From: Clostridia bacterium
GTDB lineage: Bacteria; Bacillota; Clostridia; Christensenellales; Aristaeellaceae
Direction: 5' to 3'
Assembly (NCBI GenBank): GCA_900769875.1
Contig: CAAGII010000083.1
Span: 3,362 to 67,361, forward strand
DNA: 64,000 bases
Under the pieces are notes generated by a model. That model saw only the letters and a program-made list of their open reading frames with translations, searched no databases and was not told where the DNA came from. Numbering within the stretch: the first letter of the stretch is position 1; each line of letters opens with the position of its first letter. Positions 43,093-51,667 of this stretch are shown here, one piece after another. The position numbers and the translations under genes are program-made.

Positions 43093-44094
43093 ATGCAGTA
43101 TATCATTATTGACCTGGAATGGAATCAGCCCCTGAGCTATCAGAGCCGGGTCTACCGCGAGGTGGGCGACAAGCTGATTTTTGAAATGATTCAGATCGGC
43201 GCGGTCAGGCTGGACAGCGATATGCGGGTGGCGGATTCCATCTCCATCCCGATCCAGCCGACGCATTATGTGAAGATTCACCCCCGTATCCAGCGCATGA
43301 CCGGGCTGGGCACGGAGGAGCTGGCTGACGCGCCCCGCTTCCCGGAGGCGATGGAGCGCTTCCTGCGCTGGTGCGGCGAGGATTATGTGCTGCTCACCTG
43401 GGGGTGCGACGATATCAGCGTGTGGCAGCAGAACCTTGATTTCTTCGGCATGGACGTCAAGCTCCCCATGATCTGCGATATCCAGCGGCTGTTCAGCGAC
43501 GTGCATCAGCTCAAGGAGCGCGCGGGCCTCAAGCTCGCTATGGAAATCCTGCAAATCGAGCCGGACGAGAACCGCGCCTTCCACAACGCCCTCAACGACG
43601 CGTACTACACCGCGCTGGTGTTCGCGCGCTGCCCCGAGCCCGAGGCTGTGCTGCGCTATCCGCAGCAGCCCAAAAAGCTCATCCACGCCGGTCACGCCAG
43701 CCGGCAGAAGCTGTGCGGGCAGGAGTTTGACACGCTGGAGGAGGCGCTTGCTTCCGACACCGCCATGAAGCCCCGCTGCCCCGTATGCTCCAAGCCCGCC
43801 GTGCTGGAGGGCGCGTATGTGCCCCAGTGCGCCGACAAGTACATCAGCCTCGCCAAATGCCGCGTGCATGGCAACCTGCTCTGCCGCCTGCGCTTCCGCG
43901 TGACGGACGACGGCAAGAAGCTGATGAACCTCTCCGTCGCCAAGGCCGCGCCGAGCAACTGCGCCTATGTGCGCACCAAGCGCCTGCAGGTGGCCGAGCG
44001 CGTGCAGCGCTACCAGCAGCTGCACGGCAAGGCGCCCGACCCGGAGGAGGCGCTGCTCAACGCCGACCGCTCAAGCATGCCCTTTGAGGACTGA
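43093..44094 (+). CDS. DEDDh 3'-5' exonuclease-like protein with a zinc-ribbon-like tail
   Basis: 333 residues. DEDDh motifs are IIDLEWNQ (D and E), LLTWGCDD (second D) and HNALNDAYYT (H and D), as in ERI1/KapD-type exonucleases. Residues about 255-300 hold CPVCSKP and later single Cys, a possible zinc ribbon. It may process RNA 3' ends. AAGGAAGGA precedes the ATG. A strong terminator follows. Confidence 0.85.
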   Translation: MQYIIIDLEWNQPLSYQSRVYREVGDKLIFEMIQIGAVRLDSDMRVADSISIPIQPTHYVKIHPRIQRMTGLGTEELADAPRFPEAMERFLRWCGEDYVLLTWGCDDISVWQQNLDFFGMDVKLPMICDIQRLFSDVHQLKERAGLKLAMEILQIEPDENRAFHNALNDAYYTALVFARCPEPEAVLRYPQQPKKLIHAGHASRQKLCGQEFDTLEEALASDTAMKPRCPVCSKPAVLEGAYVPQCADKYISLAKCRVHGNLLCRLRFRVTDDGKKLMNLSVAKAAPSNCAYVRTKRLQVAERVQRYQQLHGKAPDPEEALLNADRSSMPFED

Positions 44095-44120
44095 TTCCAA
44101 CAGACCCTCGCGCACATGAA

Positions 44121-44171
44121 AACAGGCGCTGCCCGCCATGAAACACATGGATGGACAGCGCCTGCTTTTTT
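44121..44171. terminator. Bidirectional terminator between the exonuclease gene and ftsH
   Basis: Stem CAGGCGCTG / CAGCGCCTG with an inner CCGCCAT / ATGGATGG stem, followed by T6 on the plus strand; T4 on the minus strand. Confidence 0.85.
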
Positions 44172-44177
44172 GCGCGC

Positions 44178-46019
44178 TCAGGCGCCCAGGATCTGCATGA
44201 ATTCCTCGCCCGTGATGGTTTCCTTTTCGTAGAGGTACTTGCTGATTTCGTCCAGCTTCGCGCGGTTGTCGCGCAAAAGCTGCAGGGCCTTCTGATGCTG
44301 CTCGCGCACGATGGCGATGACTTTGCTGTCCACGGTGGCGGCGGTTTCGGGGCTGCACGCGAGGGTCGCGTCGCCGCCGAGGTAGGCGTTCTGCACGGTT
44401 TCCAGCGCGACCATGTCAAAGTCGTCTGTCATGCCGAAGCGCGTCACCATCGCGCGGGCGAGCTTGGTCGCCTGCTCGATGTCGTTGCTCGCGCCGGTGG
44501 TGACGGAATTGAACACGATTTCCTCCGCGGCGCGTCCGCCTGTGAAGGTGGCGATCTTCGCCAGCAGCTCATCGCGGCTCATCAGGGTATGGTCGCCCTC
44601 CTCCACCTGCATGGTGAAGCCGAGCGCGCCGCTGGTGCGCGGCACAATGGTGATCTTCTGCACGGGCGCGCTGTGGCTCTGCAGCGCGGCGACCAGCGCG
44701 TGGCCGACCTCATGGTAGGCGACGATGGCCTTTTCCTTTTCGCTGAGGATGGCGTTCTTCTTCTGCGCGCCGGCGAGAATGGTATCCACCGCCTCCTGCA
44801 GGTCGGACTGCGTGACGGCCTTGCGCTCGTGCCGCACGGCACCCAGCGCGGCCTCGTTGATGATGTTGGCCAGCTCCGCGCCGGACGCGCCGCTGGTCAT
44901 GCGGGCGATGACGTTGTAGTCCACGCCGGGCTCCGCCTTGACCTTTTTGGCGTGCAGGCGCAGAATGCTCTCGCGGCCCTGAAGATCGGGCAGCTCCACG
45001 GGCACGCGGCGGTCAAAGCGGCCGGGGCGCAGCAGCGCGGGGTCAAGCGATTCGGGGCGGTTGGTCGCCGCAAGGATGACCACGCCACGGGTGGCGTCAA
45101 AGCCGTCCATTTCGGTGAGCAGCTGGTTGAGGGTCTGCTCGCGCTCGTCGTTGCCGCCCATGCCGGTGCCGCTGTCGCGCTTTTTGCCGATGGTGTCAAT
45201 CTCGTCGATGAACACGATGCACGGCGCCTTTTCGCCCGCCTGCTTGAACAGGTCGCGCACCTTGCTCGCGCCCATGCCCACGAACATCTCCACAAACTCC
45301 GAGCCCGCGATGGAGAAGAACGGCACACCCGCTTCGCCCGCCACCGCCTTGGCCAGCAGCGTCTTGCCCGTGCCGGGAGGGCCGACCAGCAGCGCGCCCT
45401 TGGGCATGCGCGCGCCGATCTCTTCATATTTCTTGGGGTTGTGCAGGAAATCGACGATTTCCGCCAGCGCCTCCTTCGCCTCGTCCTCGCCCGCCACGTC
45501 GTCAAACTTGATGGACGCGCTCTCGTCCACCACATACTGCTTCGCGCCGGACTTGCCGCCGAACATCATCGCGTTGGACGATCCGCCCATCATGCCGCCC
45601 ATCTTTTTCACGATCAGGCGGCTGATGAACGTGCCGATGAGGAACATCAGCCCGAAGGGAAGAATCCAGTCCAGCAAGATCTTCTCCAGCAGGCTCTGCT
45701 GCTGGTATACGCGCCCGAAGGTCACGCCCGCCGTGCGCAGCCGCTCCACAATGGAGAAGTCCTGCACGATGCTGTTGGTGACGTAGGCTCTGCCCTCGTT
45801 GTCCACAAAGTAGATCTGCTGATCCTCCAGCTGCACCATGGTCAGCTGCCCGTCCTCGAGCATGTCAAGGAAGGTTCCGTAGTCCACCGCGCGGATCTGC
45901 TGACCCATCATCGCCGGGAACACGAACGCGTTCATCACAAGCAGCAGAACCAGCACCACAATATACGATACGATATAGGGTGATTTCTTCGGCTGCTTCT
46001 TTGGGGTTTCTTCATGCAT
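44178..46019 (-). CDS. ftsH: ATP-dependent zinc metalloprotease FtsH
   Basis: 613 residues. Two membrane helices (about 16-36 and 115-135) flank a small outside domain. The AAA+ domain shows Walker A GPPGTGKT (213-220), Walker B CIVFIDEID and the second region of homology ATNRPESLDPALLRPGRFDRR. The protease domain has the zinc site HEVGH (HExxH; Val where Ala is usual). FtsH degrades damaged membrane proteins and regulators. The start ATG has GAGGAGGTGG upstream. It is divergent from the ilv operon. Confidence 0.97.
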   Translation of the reverse strand: MHEETPKKQPKKSPYIVSYIVVLVLLLVMNAFVFPAMMGQQIRAVDYGTFLDMLEDGQLTMVQLEDQQIYFVDNEGRAYVTNSIVQDFSIVERLRTAGVTFGRVYQQQSLLEKILLDWILPFGLMFLIGTFISRLIVKKMGGMMGGSSNAMMFGGKSGAKQYVVDESASIKFDDVAGEDEAKEALAEIVDFLHNPKKYEEIGARMPKGALLVGPPGTGKTLLAKAVAGEAGVPFFSIAGSEFVEMFVGMGASKVRDLFKQAGEKAPCIVFIDEIDTIGKKRDSGTGMGGNDEREQTLNQLLTEMDGFDATRGVVILAATNRPESLDPALLRPGRFDRRVPVELPDLQGRESILRLHAKKVKAEPGVDYNVIARMTSGASGAELANIINEAALGAVRHERKAVTQSDLQEAVDTILAGAQKKNAILSEKEKAIVAYHEVGHALVAALQSHSAPVQKITIVPRTSGALGFTMQVEEGDHTLMSRDELLAKIATFTGGRAAEEIVFNSVTTGASNDIEQATKLARAMVTRFGMTDDFDMVALETVQNAYLGGDATLACSPETAATVDSKVIAIVREQHQKALQLLRDNRAKLDEISKYLYEKETITGEEFMQILGA

Positions 46020-46187
46020 GAGTGCCACCTCCTCTGAGCCAAAGCATACTCCCGAATATGAACTCAATGTATCATTTGGGTGACGACTATGGGAAAAGCC
46101 GGAAAAGCCGCGCGACTGCGCAAGCGGGGGAGGCTGTACAATCCTTGTTTTTTCGCCGGTTTGCAGAAAAAGGTGCGCAACGGCGCG

Positions 46188-46216
46188 TTGACACCCGCCC
46201 TGCCGGGTGCTATAAT
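46188..46216 (+). promoter_or_regulatory. Consensus promoter of the ilv-leu operon
   Basis: TTGACA, 17 bases, TATAAT; 51 bases before the leader ORF and 318 bases before ilvB. Confidence 0.9.
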
Positions 46217-46266
46217 ACATTCCGTATCCAGCATGGCTGGAGGAATAAACGGAGCGGGGTTTGAGC

Positions 46267-46350
46267 ATGTACGCGATGTTGGCACTGGTAACGCTGGCGC
46301 TACTGAGCATGATGCTGGTACGACTTATGTACCGCGCAGTATCATGCTGA
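46267..46350 (+). CDS. Putative Leu-rich leader peptide of the ilv-leu operon
   Basis: 27 codons starting MYAMLALVTLAL and ending in YRAVSC. Seven are Leu, three Val and five Met. A GGAG lies 12 bases before the ATG, and a GGGG at seven. It lies between the consensus promoter and a terminator just before ilvB. By analogy with the ilv and leu leaders of enterobacteria, ribosome stalling at Leu/Val codons would prevent the terminator from forming. The Leu codons include rare-looking CTA and TTG, which would favour stalling. No T-box sequence is seen in this leader. Confidence 0.6.
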   Translation: MYAMLALVTLALLSMMLVRLMYRAVSC

Positions 46351-46436
46351 AAGTCATGCCCTGCTTTACCTGGCGCAACGGCCGCCTTCTGCGCGCAGCA
46401 AGGACGCTGCGCCCGCGGCCATGAGGATCGCTGAGA

Positions 46437-46468
46437 CTGCGGCTGACGGACAGCACGCAGGTTTTTTT
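46437..46468 (+). terminator. Attenuator-like terminator before ilvB
   Basis: Stem CTGCGGCTG paired with CAGCACGCAG (imperfect, five-base loop), then T7. Upstream GCGCAGC / GCTGCGC hairpins (from about 46391) could compete with it. 65 bases separate it from the ilvB ATG. Confidence 0.65.
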
Positions 46469-46533
46469 GTATCATGACGCGCCAGCTTCGCCCGACCCGT
46501 CACTTGAGTCAGAACAAGGAGGTTTACCCCATC

Positions 46534-48234
46534 ATGCAGATGACCGGCGCAAAAATCCTGCTGGAATGCCTGCTGGAGCAGGGTGTCGATACCATCTTCG
46601 GCTACCCGGGCGGCACGATCCTGAATGTGTATGATGAACTGTACAACTACTCGGATAAAATCAAGCATGTGCTGACCGCGCACGAGCAGGGCGCAAGCCA
46701 CGCCGCGGACGGCTATGCCCGCGCCACCGGCAGGGTGGGCGTGTGCTTCGCCACCTCCGGCCCCGGCGCGACCAACCTGGTCACCGGCATCGCCACGGCG
46801 TATCTGGATTCCTCACCCGTGGTGTTCATCACCTGCAACGTGGGCATCGGCCTCATCGGCAAGGACGCCTTCCAGGAGGGGGACTTCACCGGCATCACCA
46901 TGCCCATCACCAAGTACAACGCCCTCATCAGCGATGTGAACGACCTTGCCGATACCGTGCGCGAGGCGTTCGCCATCGCCCGCAGCGGCCGTCCCGGCCC
47001 CGTGGTGCTGGACATCACCAAAAACGTAACCGCCGACAAGTGCGAGTACGAGCCCCTGCGCCTCTTTGAGCATACCAAAAGCGGCAAGCTCAGCCAGCTG
47101 GTCAAGCGCTACGACTTCAAGGCGCCCGAGCCCGATCAGGAGGATGTGTGCAAGCTGGCCGACATGCTCAAGGCGGCCAAGAAGCCCTTCATCATCTGCG
47201 GCGGCGGCGTGGTGCGCTCCCGCGCGCATGAGGAGCTGAACGCCTTCGCCACCCGCACCGACACGCCGGTCGCCATCACCGTGATGGGCGGCGGCGGCTT
47301 CCGCGGGCGCAATCCCCTGACCACCGGCATGATCGGCATGCACGGCAGCCAGGCCAGCAACATGGCGGCGGATGCGTGCGACCTGCTCATCGCCATCGGC
47401 TGCCGCTTCTCCGACCGCGTGGCGCTCAAGCCCGCCACCTTCGCCCGCAACGCGAAAATCGTGCATATCGACATTGACCGCAGCGAAATCAACAAAAACG
47501 TGATGACCGACCACCACATCGTGGGCGACGCGAAGCGCGTTTTGCAGATGCTGCTGGATATCGTGCCCGAAATGCACCACGACGAGTGGAAGAAGTACGT
47601 GTTCTCCTTCAAGACCGAGACCGAGTACGACGAGAGCGAGGGACACATGACCCCCGGTCAGGTGCTCAGCACCATCGCGCGCATCTGCCCGCAGGACACC
47701 ATTGTCTCAACCGACGTGGGCCAGCACCAGATGTGGGCCATCCAGCACTTCCACTTTGACTATCCGGGTCAGCTGCTCACCAGCGGCGGCCTTGGCACCA
47801 TGGGCTTCGGCCTTGGCGCGGCCATCGGCGCGCAGGTTGCCTTCCCGGGCAAGTGCGTCATCCATGTGACGGGAGACGGCTGCTTCCGCATGAACTGCAA
47901 CGAGCTGGCGACCGAGCAGTATTACCATCTGCCCATTATCACCATTGTATTCAACAACGGCACGCTGGGCATGGTGCGCCAGTGGCAGACGCTCATCTAC
48001 AACGGCCACTATTCGCAGACCACCCTCGACCGCGCGCCCGACTTTGTGAAGCTGGCCGAGGCCTACGGTCTTTCTGGCCGGCGCGTGGACAACGTGCAGG
48101 ACTTTGAGGCGGCGCTGCGCGAGGCGCTCGCATGCGGCCACGGCTATGTGATCGACTGCGTGATTGATATGGATGAGAAGGTTCGCCCCATGGTCGGCGG
48201 CGGCAGCCACATCACCGACTTCATGCTTGATTAA
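46534..48234 (+). CDS. ilvB: Acetolactate synthase large subunit
   Basis: 566 residues. It makes acetolactate or acetohydroxybutyrate, the first common step to Val, Leu and Ile. The TPP domains show GYPGGTILNVYDEL with the catalytic Glu in AHEQGASHAADGYARATG, and the TPP motif GDGCFRMNCNELATEQYY ending in VFNN. The central FAD-binding domain is present, as expected of anabolic enzymes. AAGGAGG precedes the ATG. First structural gene of a ten-gene operon. Confidence 0.97.
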   Translation: MQMTGAKILLECLLEQGVDTIFGYPGGTILNVYDELYNYSDKIKHVLTAHEQGASHAADGYARATGRVGVCFATSGPGATNLVTGIATAYLDSSPVVFITCNVGIGLIGKDAFQEGDFTGITMPITKYNALISDVNDLADTVREAFAIARSGRPGPVVLDITKNVTADKCEYEPLRLFEHTKSGKLSQLVKRYDFKAPEPDQEDVCKLADMLKAAKKPFIICGGGVVRSRAHEELNAFATRTDTPVAITVMGGGGFRGRNPLTTGMIGMHGSQASNMAADACDLLIAIGCRFSDRVALKPATFARNAKIVHIDIDRSEINKNVMTDHHIVGDAKRVLQMLLDIVPEMHHDEWKKYVFSFKTETEYDESEGHMTPGQVLSTIARICPQDTIVSTDVGQHQMWAIQHFHFDYPGQLLTSGGLGTMGFGLGAAIGAQVAFPGKCVIHVTGDGCFRMNCNELATEQYYHLPIITIVFNNGTLGMVRQWQTLIYNGHYSQTTLDRAPDFVKLAEAYGLSGRRVDNVQDFEAALREALACGHGYVIDCVIDMDEKVRPMVGGGSHITDFMLD

Positions 48235-48246
48235 GGAGGACGCACC

Positions 48247-48798
48247 ATGAACGAGAAAAAGCGGCATACACTCGCTGTGCTGGTGGACAACGAGGCGGGC
48301 GTACTTTCCCGTGTGGCACGCCTGTTCTCCGGCAAGGGCTACAACATCGAGTCCCTCGCGGTGGGCACCACGGACAATCCCGCCGTCTCCCGCATCACCA
48401 TTGAGGTTCTGGCGGACGACGCGCAGATCCGCCTCCTGTCCGCGCAGCTGCGCAAGCTCATCTGCGTGCACTCGGTCAAGACGCTGACCCCCGCCCACGC
48501 CATCCGGCGCGAGCTGGTGCTCATCAAGGTGCTGGCCAACGACGCCGTGAAGCGCAACGAGATCATCCAGATCGCCAACATCTTCCGCGCCTCCATCATC
48601 GACGTGAGCAAGGCGAGCATCACCCTTGCCGTCATCGGCGATGAAACGAAGGCTGAAGCCATCCAGAACCTCCTGACGGAGTTCGGAATCCTCGAGCTGG
48701 TGCGCACCGGCATGGTCGCGCTGGAGCGTGGACAATACACCATTGACGAAATGACCAAAGAGAAAGGTGAGTTTGACTATGGCAAAAATGTACTATGA
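48247..48798 (+). CDS. ilvN: Acetolactate synthase small (regulatory) subunit
   Basis: 183 residues. Two ACT-type domains: HTLAVLVDNEAGVLSRVARLFSGKGYNIESLAVG and the second half with FRASIIDVSKASITLAVIGDE. It stabilises IlvB and confers Val feedback inhibition. TAAGGAGGA precedes the ATG. The last 20 bases overlap ilvC. Confidence 0.96.
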   Translation: MNEKKRHTLAVLVDNEAGVLSRVARLFSGKGYNIESLAVGTTDNPAVSRITIEVLADDAQIRLLSAQLRKLICVHSVKTLTPAHAIRRELVLIKVLANDAVKRNEIIQIANIFRASIIDVSKASITLAVIGDETKAEAIQNLLTEFGILELVRTGMVALERGQYTIDEMTKEKGEFDYGKNVL

Positions 48799-49798
48799 GC
48801 AGGATTGTGACCTGAGCAAGCTGGACGGCAAAAAAATCGCGATCATCGGCTACGGCTCGCAGGGCCACGCGCACGCGCAGAACCTGCGCGACAGCGGCTG
48901 CGATGTGATCGTCGGATTGCGCCGCGGCGGCAAGAGCTGGCCCGTGGCCGAAAAGGACGGCTTCACCGTGATGACCGTGCCGGAGGCGACCCGCGCCGCC
49001 GACATCATCATGATCCTCATCAACGACGAGAAGCAGGCCGCCATGTACCGGCAGGATATCGAGCCCAACCTCACCGAGGGCAAGGCGATCGCCTTCGCGC
49101 ACGGCTTCAACATCCGCTACAAGCAGATCGTGCCCCCCGCCGGTGTGGACGTGTTCATGGCCGCGCCCAAGGGCCCCGGTCACACCGTGCGCAGCCAGTA
49201 TGTGGCGGGCAAGGGCGTGCCCTGCCTGATCGCCGTGGAGCAGGACGCGACTGGCAAGTGCTATGACATCGCGCTGGCCTACATCGCGGGCATCGGCGGC
49301 GCGCGCGCCGGTATCATGGAGACCACCATGCACGACGAGACCGAGACCGACCTCTTTGGCGAGCAGGCCGTTCTGTGCGGCGGCGTGGTCGACCTGATGA
49401 AGTGCGGCTTCGAGACGCTGGTCGAGGCCGGGTACGAGCCTGAGAACGCCTACTTCGAGTGCATCCATGAGATGAAGCTGATCGTTGACCTCATCAACAA
49501 GGGCGGCGTGGCGGCGATGAACTACTCCATTTCCGACACCGCCGAGTTCGGCGAGTATGTCTCCGGCCCGCGCGTGCTGCCCTATGAGCAGACCAAGGCC
49601 AACATGAAGGCTGTGCTGCGCGACATTCAGGACGGCACCTTCGCCAACCGCTGGATTGCCGAGAACCAGACCGGCCGCTGCTTCTTCAACAGCAAGCGCG
49701 AGATGCTCGCCAAGCACCAGATGGAAATCGTCGGCGCCGAGCTGCGCGAGAAGATGCTGTGGAAGAACGACTCCAATCTGGACAACGCTTCCAACTGA
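48779..49798 (+). CDS. ilvC: Ketol-acid reductoisomerase
   Basis: 339 residues, class I short form. NADPH loop IGYGSQGHAHAQNLRDSG; metal-site residues in AAPKGPGHTVR, DLFGEQAVLCGG and PENAYFECIHE. It turns acetolactate into dihydroxyisovalerate. The ATG giving MAKMYYEQ was chosen (AAAGGTGA eight bases upstream) over an earlier in-frame GTG. It overlaps ilvN and is followed by a 152-base gap. Confidence 0.97.
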   Translation: MAKMYYEQDCDLSKLDGKKIAIIGYGSQGHAHAQNLRDSGCDVIVGLRRGGKSWPVAEKDGFTVMTVPEATRAADIIMILINDEKQAAMYRQDIEPNLTEGKAIAFAHGFNIRYKQIVPPAGVDVFMAAPKGPGHTVRSQYVAGKGVPCLIAVEQDATGKCYDIALAYIAGIGGARAGIMETTMHDETETDLFGEQAVLCGGVVDLMKCGFETLVEAGYEPENAYFECIHEMKLIVDLINKGGVAAMNYSISDTAEFGEYVSGPRVLPYEQTKANMKAVLRDIQDGTFANRWIAENQTGRCFFNSKREMLAKHQMEIVGAELREKMLWKNDSNLDNASN

Positions 49799-49861
49799 TC
49801 CGCTACGGGAGCTGCGCGGGCATCCGTCCGCGCAGCCGCCCCCGCGGGCGGAAGGCCTGCA

Positions 49862-49905
49862 GGGGCGCGATTCCTCGCGAACGCAAGGCGCGACGAATCG
49901 CGCCC
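49862..49905. repeat. REP-like intergenic palindrome between ilvC and ilvD
   Basis: GGGCGCGATTC / GAATCGCGCCC (49863-49873 with 49895-49905) with an inner TCGCG / CGCGA arm. There is no T-run. It looks like the dispersed hairpin repeats seen in many Clostridia and could tune ilvC against ilvD mRNA stability. Confidence 0.6.
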
Positions 49906-49950
49906 TTACAGACGACTGCTGAACGATACTGCATACCGGAGGGAAAAGCG

Positions 49951-51612
49951 ATGCTTTCTGACAACATCAAGCAGGGCGTGGGACGCGCCCCGAACCGCAG
50001 CCTGCTCTACGCGCTGGGGCTGACCGACGAGGAGATGAGGCGCCCGCTCATCGGCGTGGTGTCCTCCTACAATGAGATTGTGCCCGGGCACATGAATCTG
50101 GACAAGGTGTGCGAGGCCGTAAAGGCCGGTGTGCGCGCGGCGGGCGGCACGCCCGTGATGTTCCCCGCCATCGCGGTGTGCGACGGCATCGCCATGGGTC
50201 ATGTGGGCATGAAGTACTCGCTGGTCACCCGCGACCTGATCGCGGACTCCACCGAGGCCATGGTGATGGCGCACCAGTTCGACGGCCTGGTGATGATCCC
50301 CAACTGCGACAAGAACGTGCCGGGTCTTTTGATGGCCGCGGCGCGGCTGAATATCCCCACGGTGTTCGTTTCCGGCGGCCCGATGCTCGCCGGTCATCTT
50401 CGGGACGGGCGCCGCACCTGCCTGAGCCACATGTTCGAGGCGGTCGGCGCGTACCACGCCGGTACGCTGGACGAGGCGGGCGTGAGGGACTACGAGGAGA
50501 ACGCCTGCCCCAGCTGCGGCAGCTGCTCGGGCATGTACACCGCTAACTCCATGAACTGCCTCACCGAGGCCATCGGCATGGCGCTGCCGGGCAACGGCAC
50601 CATTCCCGCGCCCTACTCCGCGCGACTGCGCCTCGCTAAAAAGGCGGGCATGCAGGTGATGGAGCTTGTGCGCAAAAACATCCGCCCGCGCGATATCATG
50701 ACCCCCGCCGCCTTCCACAACGCCGAAACGGTGGATATGGCGCTGGGCTGCTCGACCAACACCATGCTGCACCTGCCTGCCATCGCGCATGAGGCGGGCG
50801 TGGAAATCAGCCTGGACGAGAGCAACGCCATCTCCGCGCGCACCCCGAACCTGTGCCACCTCGCGCCCGCGGGCATGACCTACATGGAGGATCTTGACCG
50901 CGCGGGCGGCGTGTACGCCGTGATGAAGGAGCTGACAAAGCTTGATCTGCTCCACACGGACGTGATGACCGTGAACGCCGTCACGCTGGGCGAATGCCTG
51001 GAGGGCTGCGAAAACCTTGACCACGACATCATCCGCCCGGTGGAGAACCCCTACAGCAAAACCGGCGGCATCGCCGTGCTCAAGGGCAACCTCGCCAAGG
51101 ACGGCTGCGTGGTGAAGCAGAGCGCCGTCGCCCCCGAAATGATGGTGCATGAAGGCCCCGCCCGCGTCTTTGACAGCGAGGAGGACGCCATCGCCGCCAT
51201 CTATGCCCAAAAGATTGTGCCGGGCGACGTGGTGGTCATCCGCTACGAGGGTCCCAAGGGCGGCCCCGGCATGCGCGAGATGCTCAACCCCACCTCCGCC
51301 ATCTGCGGCATGGGTCTGGGCGAGAGCGTGGCGCTCATCACCGACGGGCGCTTTTCCGGCGCGACGCGCGGCGCGTCCATCGGCCATGTCAGCCCCGAGG
51401 CGGCGTCCGGCGGCCTCATCGCGCTGGTGGAGGAGGGCGACCGCATCGCCATTGACATTCCCAACTGCTCCATCCGCCTCCTTGTGAGCGACGAGGTGCT
51501 GGAGGAGCGCCGCAGGCACTGGGTCTGCCCCGAGCCGAAGATCAAAACCGGCTACCTCGCGCGCTACGCGAAGCTGGTTTCCTCCGCCGACAAGGGCGCT
51601 ATTCTCACCTGA
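49951..51612 (+). CDS. ilvD: Dihydroxy-acid dehydratase
   Basis: 553 residues. It dehydrates dihydroxyacids to 2-ketoacids using an Fe-S cluster. Cluster Cys appear in IPNCDKNVPG and CPSCGSCSGMYTANSMNC. Also LPGNGTIPAPYSARL, VHEGPARVFDSE and DGRFSGATRGASIGHVSPEAA. CGGAGGG lies eight bases before the ATG. Third enzyme of Val/Ile synthesis in this operon. Confidence 0.97.
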   Translation: MLSDNIKQGVGRAPNRSLLYALGLTDEEMRRPLIGVVSSYNEIVPGHMNLDKVCEAVKAGVRAAGGTPVMFPAIAVCDGIAMGHVGMKYSLVTRDLIADSTEAMVMAHQFDGLVMIPNCDKNVPGLLMAAARLNIPTVFVSGGPMLAGHLRDGRRTCLSHMFEAVGAYHAGTLDEAGVRDYEENACPSCGSCSGMYTANSMNCLTEAIGMALPGNGTIPAPYSARLRLAKKAGMQVMELVRKNIRPRDIMTPAAFHNAETVDMALGCSTNTMLHLPAIAHEAGVEISLDESNAISARTPNLCHLAPAGMTYMEDLDRAGGVYAVMKELTKLDLLHTDVMTVNAVTLGECLEGCENLDHDIIRPVENPYSKTGGIAVLKGNLAKDGCVVKQSAVAPEMMVHEGPARVFDSEEDAIAAIYAQKIVPGDVVVIRYEGPKGGPGMREMLNPTSAICGMGLGESVALITDGRFSGATRGASIGHVSPEAASGGLIALVEEGDRIAIDIPNCSIRLLVSDEVLEERRRHWVCPEPKIKTGYLARYAKLVSSADKGAILT

Positions 51613-51667
51613 TACAAACGCATACACATGCACGCGCAAGGGCGCGCGGGCAGGAAAGGACAAGCAT

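Noticed and set aside
46217..46533. T-box riboswitch in the ilv leader
   Set aside because: The conserved T-box bulge (AGGGTGGNACCGCG-like) is absent; only a loose GGTAC and GTACCGCG occur inside the leader ORF.
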